64,000 nucleotides of DNA, from contig CAVRED010000008.1 of the NCBI GenBank assembly GCA_963719975.1, positions 62,001-126,000 on the forward strand, given 5' to 3'. The notes below the pieces were generated by a model. It saw only the letters and a program-made list of their open reading frames with translations. It was not told where the DNA came from and did no database searches. The DNA comes from Poindextera sp963719975. GTDB taxonomy: Bacteria; Pseudomonadota; Alphaproteobacteria; Caulobacterales; Caulobacteraceae. The translations under genes were made by a program, and so were the position numbers. Numbering within the stretch: the stretch's first letter is position 1; every line of letters begins with the position of its first letter. Of the stretch, positions 8,732-16,908 are shown in pieces.

Positions 8732-9509
8732 CTAGAGCGCCATGGCGGCGAAGGCGACGCCGCCGTCGACCACCACCGTCTCGCCGACCACGTAGTCGCC
8801 CGCCCGTGAGGCCAGGTAGATGGCGACGCCCGCCATGTCTTCGTCGCGACCGATGCGGCGGGCGGGGATGCGCCGCGCAAGCTCGTCTCCGTGATCGCGG
8901 GCGTTGATGTTCATGTCGGACGCGAACGCGCCGGGCGCGATGCCCGAGACGCAGATGTTGTCTGCGATCAGCGTCGCCCGCCAGCCGCTTGGTGAGGTGG
9001 ATCAGGCCGGCCTTGCTGGCGTGATAGGAATAGGTCTCCTGCGGATTGGGCCGGATCCCGTCGATCGAGGCGACGTTGATGACCTTGGCCGGCCGCTCGG
9101 CGGATGCTGCGGCCTTGAGCGGCCCGTGCAGGGCCTGGGTCAGGAAGAACGGCGACTTGAGGTTCAGGTTCATCACCTTGTCCCAGCCGTTCTCGGGGAA
9201 GGCGTCGAACTCGGCGAGCCAGGCGGCGCCGGCGTTGTTGACCAGGATGTCGAGCTTGGCTTCGTGCTGCGCAAAGGCGCCGGCCAGGGCCTGGCAGCCT
9301 TCGATGGTCGAGACGTCCTGCGGCAGCGAGACGCAGCCCGCTCCGAGCTCGGCGGCCGTTGCGTCGCAGGCGGCGGCCTTGCGCGAAGAGATGTAGACCT
9401 TGGCGCCGAAGGCGACGAAGCCGGCGGCGATCATCTTGCCGATGCCGCGCGAGCCGCCGGTGACGAGCGCCGTGCGCCCGGCGAGGGAGAAGAGGTCGGT
9501 CGAAGTCAT
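8732..9509 (-). CDS. Short-chain dehydrogenase/reductase (one frameshift)
   Basis: This classical SDR is 258 residues after repair. The cofactor loop is VTGGSRGIGKMIAAGF, NNAG is present in DILVNNAGAAW, the catalytic Ser is in NVASIDGI and Tyr-Lys are in YSYHASKAG. The C-terminal VVVDGGVAF closes the Rossmann sheet. The frame breaks after HLTKRLAG near 8973-8980 and resumes as TLIADNICVSGIAPGAFASDMNINA; one inserted base and a 3n+1 length explain it. The start is ATG 9509. It probably oxidises or reduces a hydroxy/keto acyl or steroid substrate with NAD(P). It converges on the P450 operon and could serve the same pathway, as LvaD does in the lva set, but it is a separate transcription unit. 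Confidence 0.88.
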
Positions 9510-9641
9510 GGGGTTTCGGGGTTCCAATTGGGTGACGGCGCGACACTAGCGGCGTTTTCGCCGCGAGCGAGCCGCTCCGCTCGATTTTCGCCTATCATCG
9601 GCGGATGATCCCGCACGACCGCCCGGCCAGGAGACTGTCCG

Positions 9642-9812
9642 ATGATCGGCGCCGCGATCGGCCTGGCCGTCTACTTCCTGCCGACCATCGTCGCGCTCGC
9701 CCGTCACAAGCGGAACGCGCTCGCCATCTTCGCGCTCAACCTCCTGCTCGGCTGGACCTTCATCTTCTGGGTCGTGGCGATGGTCTGGAGCCTGATGGCG
9801 GACCCCTACTGA
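9642..9812 (+). CDS. Superinfection-immunity-family small membrane protein
   Basis: This 56-residue protein has two hydrophobic helices (about residues 3-20 and 28-49) separated by RHKRNA. AGGAG is placed eight bases before ATG 9642. The pattern YFLPTIVALARHKRN followed by IFALNLLLGWTFIFWVVAMVW is the signature of the family named for the T4 Imm superinfection immunity protein. In bacteria, members of this family are widespread small inner-membrane proteins and mostly not phage-linked. It stands alone here between the SDR and the Nramp-like gene, with no phage genes near. An antiphage role is not implied. Confidence 0.75.
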   Translation: MIGAAIGLAVYFLPTIVALARHKRNALAIFALNLLLGWTFIFWVVAMVWSLMADPY

Positions 9813-9831
9813 CGGCGGGCCGCCCCAGCCG

Positions 9832-9845
9832 TTGAGCTGCATCAA
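9832..9845. promoter_or_regulatory. FNR/FixK-like site upstream of the Nramp-like gene
   Basis: TTGAG-CTGC-ATCAA matches the FNR/FixK consensus TTGATNNNNATCAA at 9 of its 10 fixed bases and shares its CTGC spacer with the perfect box before ccoN at 52090. It lies 110 bases before the transporter start. It could be a genuine low-oxygen site or chance. Confidence 0.35.
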
Positions 9846-9916
9846 ATCCGCAGCGCTGCAATGCCGCTATCAGGCTCGGCCGGGTCAGAAGGGTTCGGCC
9901 GCGTTGCGCCGGGGTT

Positions 9917-9935
9917 GCGAATGATTATCAAAAGC
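9917..9935. promoter_or_regulatory. Fur/Mur-like box before the Nramp-like gene
   Basis: The 19-base stretch with core AATGATTATCA agrees with the classical Fur consensus at 13 of 19 positions by my count. It ends 20 bases before the ATG, where repressor binding would block expression. Metal-responsive control of a metal transporter is plausible. The right half is poorer than the left. Confidence 0.4.
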
Positions 9936-9955
9936 GATAGGTCAGCGTCCCGCTC

Positions 9956-11210
9956 ATGACCGCCGCTTCCTCGCGCACCATCCGCCTGCCCCGCCCGCGC
10001 CACTGGCTGGCGATCGTCGGGCCGGGTCTGCTCGTCATGCTGGCCGACACCGACGCCGGCAGCCTGATCACGGCCGCCCAGAGCGGCGCCCAGTGGGGCT
10101 ACAAGCTGCTGGCGCTGCAGCTGATCCTGATCCCCATCCTCTATCTGGTGCAGGAGCTGACGGTGCGGCTCGGGCTGGTGACCGGCAAGGGACACGGCGA
10201 GCTGATCCGCGACCGGTTCGGGCGCGGCTGGGCCTGGCTCTCGGTCTCGACCCTGATGCTGGCCTGCGTCGGCGCGATCGTGACGCAGCTGGCCGGCATG
10301 GCGGGGGTCGGCGCCCTCTTCGGCATCCCGACGCCGGTGATGATGGCGGTCGTCATCGGCCTGATCCTGCTCATGGTGTGGACAGGCTCGTACCGGTCGG
10401 TGGAACGGGTCGCGATCGTGTTCGGCCTGTTCGAACTGGCCTTCATCATCGTCGCCTGGCGGGCCGGGCCCGCATGCCGGCGAAGTGCTGCGCGATCTGA
10501 GCCAGGCGCCGCTGACCAACTCCAAGTACCTCTACCTGGTGGCCGCCAACCTGGGCGCGGTGATCATGCCGTGGATGATCTTCTACCAGCAGTCCGCGGT
10601 GCTGGATAAGAAGCTGGGGCCGGAAGACCTCAAGGTGGCGCGGATCGACACCGCGCTCGGCGCGGCGATCACCCAGGGGGTCATGATCGCCGTCCTGATG
10701 GCGACCGGCGCGACCATCCACCGCGCCGGCTCGAACGCCTCCTTGAGCGACGTCCAGTCGATCGCCCACGCCATCATTCCCTTCCTGGGCGACACCGTGG
10801 GACGGCTGGTGTTCGCGGCCGGGATGACCGGGGCCGCGCTCGTGGCGACCGTGGTCGTCTGCCTGGCCGCGGCCTGGGGCGTCGGCGAGGTCGCCGGCTA
10901 CAAGCGATCGCTCGAGGATCACCCGCGCGAGGCGCCGTGGTTCTACGGCATCTTCACGGCCTGCCTGATCGCCGGCGGACTTCTGGTCGCGTCGGGCGTC
11001 AACCTGGTCAACCTCTCGATCGCGGTCGAGGTGATGAACGCGCTGTTGCTGCCGATCGTGCTGGGTTTCCTCTACCTTCTGGGCCTGAAGGCGCTGCCCG
11101 AGCCCTACCGGGTGAAAGGCCTCTACGCCTGGGTGATGGGCGCGGTGGTCGTGGTCACCGCCGGCTTCGGCGTCTACGCCGGGCTCACCGGCGCGATCGG
11201 CGGCGGCTGA
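9956..11210 (+). CDS. Nramp-related divalent cation transporter (one frameshift)
   Basis: This inner-membrane transporter is about 417 residues after repair, with roughly 11 hydrophobic helices. The first helix carries LADTDAGSLITAAQSG in place of the canonical DPGN, and the sixth carries GAVIMPWMIFYQQSAV in place of MPH. It is therefore a divergent clade, not standard MntH, and the transported ion cannot be named. The frame breaks at GGGCCC near 10467-10471. Dropping one C restores RAGPHAGEVLRDLSQAPL, and the length of 3n+1 agrees. The start is ATG 9956 (MTAASSRTIRLPRP). Candidate Fur-like and FNR-like sites lie upstream. Its TGA abuts the stop of the convergent glycosyltransferase with no gap. 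Confidence 0.85.
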
Positions 11211-12413
11211 TCACCACACCGCCGCGGCGGTCGAGACGTAGTTCCACAGCGCGCCGAAGCCGGCGCCGGCGGCGCTGGCCGTCCACCAGATCGGCCAGAT
11301 CTGGTACATCTTGGACGCCACGGCGACGTTGGCGGCGAGCCCGATCGAGCAGAGCGCGCAGAACTTCAGGTAGCCGGTGACCAGCGCCCAGCCCGCCTTG
11401 CGCCGGTCGCGATAGGTGATCTCGTTGTTGATGAGGTAGTTCGAGGTCATCGCGACCATCGAGCCGAGGAACTGGGCCAGCGAGAAGCCAAGCCCCAGCA
11501 CGAGAAAGCCCTTCACCGCGGCCAGCTGCACGGCCACGCCGGTCGCGCCGACCAGGCCGAACATCACCGCGCGCGTGGGGATCAGCCCGCCGGTCAGCTT
11601 GTGCAGGAGCAGGCCCAGGTAGTCGATCACCATGCGCCGATCGAGCTTGGACCCGCCGGCCGCGCGCTCGCGGAAGACGTAGGGCAACTCGACGATGCGG
11701 ATCGGCGCGTCCTGCGATGCGATGATATCGAACAGCACCTTGAAGCCGACGGTGGTGAGGCGCGGCGCGACGCGCTCGACGCGAGCGCGATCGATCATGA
11801 AGAAGCCCGACACCGGATCGCTGAGCTCCTGGCGAAGCACCAGCTGTCCAAGCCAGTTGGCGAAGCGGCTGCCGAGCCGACGGACCGGGTCCAGCGCCTT
11901 CACCTCGGCGGCGCCGCCGACGTACCGGCTGGCCACGACCAGCTCGGCGCGGTCGGAGCGCAGCACGTCAAGCATCTTGGGCAGCAGCGCCTCGTCGTGC
12001 TGGAGGTCGCCGTCCATCACCGCCACGTAGGGCGCGGCGGACGCCAGCACGCCCTCGACCACGGCGCCGGCCAGGCCGCGGCGGCGCACGCGCCGCAGGC
12101 ATTGCACGCGGCTGTCCTTGGCGGCGATGGCCTTGACGGCCTCGGCGGTGCCGTCGGGCGAATCGTCGTCGACCACGATGAGTTGCCAGGCCACGCCGGC
12201 GAGCACGGCCTCGAGCCGCTCGACGAGCACCGGCATGTTCGGCCGCTCGTTGAAGGTGGGCACCACGACGCTGAGCTCGTAGCCGTGGCGCTCGATCGCC
12301 CGGCCGCGCGGCGCGGGCGGGGCCTTGCCCTCATCGGCGCGCGTTCGTTCGAGCAAGCGGAACTCCTTGTAAAGGCGCGTCGTCGCGCCCCGGCGAGCGC
12401 CCGCGCCTAGCAC
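11211..12413 (-). CDS. Polyprenyl-phosphate glycosyltransferase fused to GtrA domain
   Basis: This is a 400-residue two-domain protein. Residues about 45-270 are a GT2 domain of the dolichol-phosphate mannosyltransferase type: LSVVVPTFNERPN, VVDDDSPDGT, VAVMDGDLQHDE and DPVSGFFMI. Residues about 275-400 hold four membrane helices of the GtrA type (FGLVGATGVAVQLAAV, SNYLINNEITYRDRR). Such fusions load a sugar from a nucleotide donor onto undecaprenyl phosphate, with the GtrA part proposed to flip or anchor the lipid-linked sugar. The start is uncertain: GTG 12413 gives a 40-residue basic leader without a clear ribosome-binding site. The final acceptor glycan is unknown, and no polysaccharide genes flank it. 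Confidence 0.85.
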   Translation of the reverse strand: MLGAGARRGATTRLYKEFRLLERTRADEGKAPPAPRGRAIERHGYELSVVVPTFNERPNMPVLVERLEAVLAGVAWQLIVVDDDSPDGTAEAVKAIAAKDSRVQCLRRVRRRGLAGAVVEGVLASAAPYVAVMDGDLQHDEALLPKMLDVLRSDRAELVVASRYVGGAAEVKALDPVRRLGSRFANWLGQLVLRQELSDPVSGFFMIDRARVERVAPRLTTVGFKVLFDIIASQDAPIRIVELPYVFRERAAGGSKLDRRMVIDYLGLLLHKLTGGLIPTRAVMFGLVGATGVAVQLAAVKGFLVLGLGFSLAQFLGSMVAMTSNYLINNEITYRDRRKAGWALVTGYLKFCALCSIGLAANVAVASKMYQIWPIWWTASAAGAGFGALWNYVSTAAAVW

Positions 12414-12487
12414 ACACCGGCCCCGGTGTCGCGGACCCCGAGAGCGCCATTGCCGTCGGCCGGCTTTGCGGCCATACCGAAAATGGC

Positions 12488-13007
12488 ATGACCGACCAGC
12501 CCGACCGCGCGCCGGACGAGTACTCGATCCCCGAGAACATCGGCGAGATCCGGCTCTTTCCGCGTCCCGTCGTGTGGACGGCGGGCATGGTCATCCTGGC
12601 GCTGGCGGTCATCGGCCTCGCCCAGGGGATTCGCGGCGCCATGACCGGCGGCGCGGCCGGCAGCGGCCAGGAAGAGGAGACGACCACGACCGGCGCGGTT
12701 TCGGCCCAGGCGGCCCAGCCGCTGTCGGGCGCGGCCGCCGTGGTCGGCGCTGAGCGGCGCCGCCATGGCCTCGTCCAGCGCAGCCAGCGCCGCACCCGCG
12801 GCGCAGGCCGCCAGCAGCGACGAGAATCAGTCCGAAAGCAGCGACCAGACGCAAGCGCCGGCGGCTGCGCCGCCGCCTCCGCCGCCTGCGCCCGTGAGCC
12901 CGGCGCCGGTCACGCGCGACGCCTGCACCGGCGCCGCAGTCATCTGGGCAAGCCGATACGATGCCGCCGACCTGAAGGGTCGTGGTTCAGTTCGTGCTGG
13001 GCGCTGA
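12488..13007 (+). CDS. Single-pass membrane protein with low-complexity Ala/Ser/Pro tail (one frameshift)
   Basis: The protein is about 172 residues after repair. Residues 1-30 are cytosolic (MTDQPDRAPDEYSIPENIGEIRLFPRPV written in two parts: MTDQPDRAPDEY, then SIPENIGEIRLF), and residues 31-50 form one membrane helix (WTAGMVILALAVIGLAQGI). The outside is disordered: a TTTT stretch, Ala/Ser repeats, a run of prolines, then a short ordered tail with two hydrophobic turns. The frame changes near 12745-12751 into SGAAMASSSAASAAPAAQ; 3n+1 length fits one inserted base. I do not recognise the family. The last 68 bases overlap the antisense gene at 12940-13335, so one of the two tails may be misread. 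Confidence 0.5.
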
Positions 13008-13335
13008 AGAGTTCGGCGTCGCCGGTCCGCGAGCGCGACGTCATGCCGGCCGCCGCGGCGTCGTCCTGCACGTCCTCGTGGCTCAACTGGCTCGTATCGG
13101 TGCTGGCGACAGCCGGCGCGGCCGACGGGGGCGGCGCGACAGGCGCCGGGTCGACCCGAGGCGCCGGCGCCGGCGGCGTCACCACAGCGACCGCGGCGCT
13201 GGTCGGCGCCGGCTCGGTCGCCGTTTCATGATGGCTCATCAGGGTTTCGACGGCGAGCGTGCCCGCGACGCCGACGACCATGCCGAGGATCGTCCAAAGG
13301 AAGGCGCCCCCGCCTCCACCGCCTTCTCGCGCCAT
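12940..13335 (-). CDS. Small membrane protein with Pro/Ala-rich tail, downstream of DUF882
   Basis: This 131-residue protein starts at ATG 13335 (MAREGGGGGGAFLW), 23 bases after the DUF882 stop. One membrane helix spans about residues 13-32 (TILGMVVGVAGTLAVETLM), followed by HH and a disordered Ala/Pro/Val linker. No family was recognised. It is the last gene of an L,D-transpeptidase-DUF882 operon and could be an envelope anchor or spanner. The C-terminal 20 residues overlap the convergent gene, which makes its exact end doubtful. Confidence 0.45.
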   Translation of the reverse strand: MAREGGGGGGAFLWTILGMVVGVAGTLAVETLMSHHETATEPAPTSAAVAVVTPPAPAPRVDPAPVAPPPSAAPAVASTDTSQLSHEDVQDDAAAAGMTSRSRTGDAELFSAQHELNHDPSGRRHRIGLPR

Positions 13336-13358
13336 CTCTATCGTTCTCCGGTCGTCGT

Positions 13359-13947
13359 CTAGCCGTACCAGGTGCGGACCGGGCCCACGTCGACGTGGAC
13401 AAAGTTCGAGTAGGGGTAATAGCCGACGCCGCCGCGGCCCAAGGCTGAGCGCGGCCGCATGCAGCCGGTCGAGGTCGACGTCCGGCAGGCGGATATCGAT
13501 CGCCATGCCCGACATGTGGAAGCTCTTTTTCGCCACTTCTTCGCTGCGTTCGCGCAGCATGGCGTTGGTCGCCGCCGACCGGTAGCCGGAGATGACCTCG
13601 AACTTCGACTGTGTGCCGGTCAGGGTGTTCACCGCGTCCAGCAGATCCAGCAGCTCGGGCGCGATCGGATGGATGTCGCCGGTGCGGAAGTCGCGCAACT
13701 GGACGTTCACCGCATCGAGCACGTCGGGGATGTAGTCCCCGTCGGCCCAGTAGACGGCTTCCATTTTCTCGCCCGTGTGCAGGTTGTCGAGCGCCACCGT
13801 TCGCATGCTGGCGTCCGTCAGAGATTGAGCGAAGCCGATCAACGGCGAGGCGGTCAGGCTGGCGCCGACAGCTACGCCAAGGCCAGCCCTGAGGAGGGTT
13901 CGTCTCTCAAACAATACACTAACCCGCTTAGATTCGTCCCCCGACAT
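13359..13947 (-). CDS. DUF882 (YcbK/M15-like) murein peptidase with Tat signal (one frameshift)
   Basis: This 195-residue exported protein of the DUF882 family is structurally a zinc D,D-/L,D-carboxypeptidase-like M15 enzyme that acts on peptidoglycan in the periplasm. A twin-arginine signal is visible (ERRTLLRAGLGVAVGASL). Zinc-site residues sit in SGYRSAATNAMLR, SFHMSGMAIDIRLPDVDL and the final NFVHVDVGPVRTWYG. The last segment is out of frame; removing one base of GGGCC near 13438-13442 restores SLGRGGVGYYPYSNFVHVD. The start is ATG 13947, 30 bases after the L,D-transpeptidase stop, so the two are probably co-transcribed. Confidence 0.88.
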
Positions 13948-13977
13948 TGGGGATAAGGGGTTAAGCCGCCCTTTACG

Positions 13978-15439
13978 TCAAGTCACGGAGTGGGGAGCTG
14001 CGTCCATCCGCTGCATCAGCGCCCGATCCCAGTCATAGGGGTCCGATCGGAAGCTCACCTGGCCGTCAGCGCTGGCGAAAGCGGTCCAGTAGAGCAGGAA
14101 AACCGAGATCGGTCTTGGGATCGGCGCGCGCACCGTATCGCCCGAGGCGATGGTCTGGTTGATCATGTCGGGCGTCCATTTCGGATCGCCCTCCATCACC
14201 GCATCGGCAAGCACCACCGGCTTCTCGAGCCGCACGCAGCCATGGCTGACCATGCGCGCATTGTGGCCGAAGGTGCTGTGGCTGGGGGTGTCGTGCAGAT
14301 AGACGCTGTACTTGTTGGGGAACTCGAACTTCACGTGTCCCAGCGCCGACATGTCGCCGGCCTTCTGCTGCAGCCGGGTGCCGCCGTCGGGGGTGTGGAT
14401 GACGATGAACTGGTTGCGCGCGAAGTAACCCGGGTGGGCGCGCTCCTTGGGCCAGAGCTCCCTGGCGGCGATGTCGGAGGGCACGTTCCACGGCGGATTG
14501 AACAAGACGCTCGAGATGACGCTGGTGAGCATCGGCGTCTCGTCGCCCGGGCGTCCCGTTACGGCGCGCATCGCCAGCGTCGGTGTGTCATTATGGAACA
14601 CCGTCAGGATCGCCGCCGCGATGTTGACCTGGATGCGGTCGGCCGGCAGCTCGCGCGGCAGCCAGCGCCAACGCTCCATATTGGCCAAGATCTGCGCGAC
14701 CCGCTCGGCGACGGGCACGTTCAGGGCCGCGATCGTGGCCTTGTCGAGCGCCCCGCTCGGCTCGAGTCCGTAGCGCTTCTGGGCGCGCGTGACCGCCTCT
14801 TGCAGACCCGCGTCGTAGAGGTCGCCCGTCGGCGCGACCGAGGGATCCTCGAGGGAAAGGCGCGCACGAAGCGCCGCAACGTCTGGGCCGCGCGCGCCTG
14901 CGCTTGAGGGGCCCCGAGCTCAAGGGCTGCCAGCCGCCGTGCGCGGCGATGCCGCGGTAGACCGCCAGGCCGCGCTTGAGGGTATCGTAGCCGGTATAGG
15001 GCGGCGGCAGGCTGTCGAGCCAGGCCCCCAGCTTGTCCTGAGCGACCGCCTGGGTGAACTCCGGCGCGGGGTCGTAGGCCGCCGGGCGCAAGCCCCATTC
15101 GTAGAGGAAATCGCCAGCCGCGAGGCGGCCCGAGTGGACGTCGTGGGCGTACCGCAGGAGCGCGGCGACCAGCTGGGCCTGGCCCTGCCCTTTGGGCGCG
15201 AAGGCGTCATGGGCGAAGCCTTGCGTCTCGGCCTGGGCGAGCGTGCGCTGGATGAGCGCGATCTGGTCGGGCCGAAGCGCGACCTGTGTCGCCTGAGCGG
15301 CCGGCGTGGCCCCGGCCAGCGGCGCGCCGCTCTGGGCGATGGCCAAACCGCCGGCCGAACCGAGCAGAAGAAGCGACAGCGACACAGCGGCGGCCGGCGC
15401 AGCCATGCCCCGCGTTCGAGCCCGACCGTTTGCGTTCAC
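13978..15439 (-). CDS. L,D-transpeptidase (YcbB/LdtD-type) (one frameshift)
   Basis: This exported enzyme of about 486 residues makes 3-3 cross-links in peptidoglycan or attaches proteins to it. The start is taken as GTG 15439; ATG 15406 is an alternative. A signal peptide follows (AAPAAAVSLSLLLLGSAGG, then AIA). An N-terminal helical region is followed by a peptidoglycan-binding repeat (GDLYDAGLQEAVTRAQKRYG) and the YkuD catalytic domain with its Cys in MVSHGCVRLEKP. The frame breaks in GGGGCCCC at 14908-14915; removing one base gives SSGPSSAGARGPDVAALRAR, and 3n+1 length agrees. The operon partners are DUF882 and a small membrane protein. Confidence 0.9.
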
Positions 15440-15692
15440 GTGCGCCCCGCGCTCTCTTCTGTCCCTAGGCCTTCTGCCCCTAAGGCCGTTCTGATTTAGG
15501 TTTGCATAACGAGATTCCCTGACGATTTCGCCAGGGATTGGCGGGCGCGTTTGCATTTCCCGAGGGTGCGGCTTTTTGCGCACATCGCCGACCGCAGGTG
15601 GGCGGCGAGCGACGGCCGACCCTTCATGGTCGAACAGTGCTTGCCGCTGACGCGGCGTCGGCCTCTAGGATACGCAAAACGGAGGAGCCGCC

Positions 15693-16523
15693 ATGGCCGA
15701 AGAACCGATCCTGCTCGTCGACGATCCGCGCCCGCACGTGCGGCGCCTGACGCTGAACCGCCCCGCCAAGCGCAACGCGCTCTCGAACGCCCTGCGCGGG
15801 GCGATGTTCGAGGCGCTGGAGGCCGGCGACCGCGACCCGGAGGTGCGGGTGATGATCATCCGCGGAGCGGGACCCTGTTTCTCGTCCGGCTACGACCTCG
15901 CCGGCGTGGGCGCGCTGCCCTACCAGACCTCGGGCGGCCAGGGGCAGTGGGCCAGGCATGTCGTCGAGGGCTGTTTCAAGGTCTGGGACCTGGCCAAGCC
16001 GGTGATCGCCCAGGTGCACGGCTGGTGTCTGGCCGGCGGCTCCGAACTCGCCGTGGCCTGCGATCTGGTCTACGTCGCCCATGACGCGCAGATCGGCTAC
16101 CCGCCGGTGCGCACCATGTCGCCGCCGGACAACCAGTACCACGCCTGGCTGATGGGCCTCAGGCCCGCCATGGAGATGATGCTGACCGGCGATTCCATGG
16201 ACGGCGACGAAGCGGTGCGGCTGGGATTCGCCAACCGCGCGTTCGATGTGGGCGCGCTGGAGGGCGAGGTGCTGGCCATGGCCGAACGCATCGCCAAGGT
16301 CGATCCCGAGCTGGCGCAGCTGAACAAGCGGCTGGTGCACCGGCAGATGGAGGCGATGGGCCTGCGCGCCGGCTTGCGCGCGGGCACCGACCTGCATGCG
16401 CTGGGCTGGCACACGGCCGCGAGCCGCGCCTACATGCAGCAGATGCGCGAAGGCGTCCGCCAGGCGCTGGACGCGCGGGACAAGACCTTCGGCGACTATC
16501 GCACCAAGGAGGGGGCGGGCTAG
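15693..16523 (+). CDS. Enoyl-CoA hydratase/isomerase (crotonase) family protein
   Basis: This 276-residue crotonase starts at ATG 15693, with GGAGG eight bases upstream. The CoA-binding and oxyanion-hole segments are LTLNRPAKRNALS, GPCFSSGYDLAG and VHGWCLAGGSELAVACDL. The second glutamate region, PExxxGxxPG in true hydratases, here reads YPPVRTMSPPDNQY, so hydratase activity is doubtful; another crotonase reaction is likely. The context does not specify a pathway. The cupin downstream begins 67 bases later. Confidence 0.87.
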   Translation: MAEEPILLVDDPRPHVRRLTLNRPAKRNALSNALRGAMFEALEAGDRDPEVRVMIIRGAGPCFSSGYDLAGVGALPYQTSGGQGQWARHVVEGCFKVWDLAKPVIAQVHGWCLAGGSELAVACDLVYVAHDAQIGYPPVRTMSPPDNQYHAWLMGLRPAMEMMLTGDSMDGDEAVRLGFANRAFDVGALEGEVLAMAERIAKVDPELAQLNKRLVHRQMEAMGLRAGLRAGTDLHALGWHTAASRAYMQQMREGVRQALDARDKTFGDYRTKEGAG

Positions 16524-16590
16524 CGGCCGCCCCGGCGTCAACGGCCGGCGTGTGCTAGGCTGCGGCTCGGACCTTGAAGGGAGCCCCCGC

Positions 16591-16908
16591 TTGCCGCTCA
16601 TCGACACGCTCGCCCTGCCGATCAACGAAAAGCGGCCGGGCTGGCGCGGGCGGGTGTTCCACGCCGAAAGCATGACGTTCGCCCACTGGGACTTCGATGC
16701 GGGCGCAACGATCCACGAGCACGGGCACGAGCAGGAGGAGGTCTGGCACCTGCTCGAGGGCGAGCTCGAGATCACCATCGACGGCAAGGCGCAGGTTGCG
16801 CGCGCAGGTATGGTCGCCATCGTGCCGCCGAACACGCCGCATTCGGTGAGGGCCCTCTCCGCCGGCAGGGCGATCGTCGCCGACCACCCCTCGCGGCCGG
16901 ACTTCTAG
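16591..16908 (+). CDS. Cupin-domain protein
   Basis: This is a single beta-barrel cupin of 105 residues. The start is TTG 16591, selected because GAAGGGAG lies seven bases upstream and no ATG or GTG fits. Metal motif 1 is HEHGHEQEEVWHLLEGE (His-x-His-x5-Glu type spacing) and motif 2 is PPNTPHSVRAL. It therefore probably binds a divalent metal, but the substrate is unknown. Its TAG overlaps the stop of the convergent MraY-like gene, with CTAG shared by both strands. Confidence 0.85.
   Translation: MPLIDTLALPINEKRPGWRGRVFHAESMTFAHWDFDAGATIHEHGHEQEEVWHLLEGELEITIDGKAQVARAGMVAIVPPNTPHSVRALSAGRAIVADHPSRPDF

Noticed and set aside
9642..9812. Prophage remnant or phage-defence island
   Set aside because: The Imm-type protein is alone; no integrase, portal, capsid or restriction genes are near.
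16396..16590. Longer cupin with an upstream start inside the crotonase gene
   Set aside because: TTG 16591 has a well-placed GAAGGGAG, and the upstream translation is antisense-like and unrelated to cupins.
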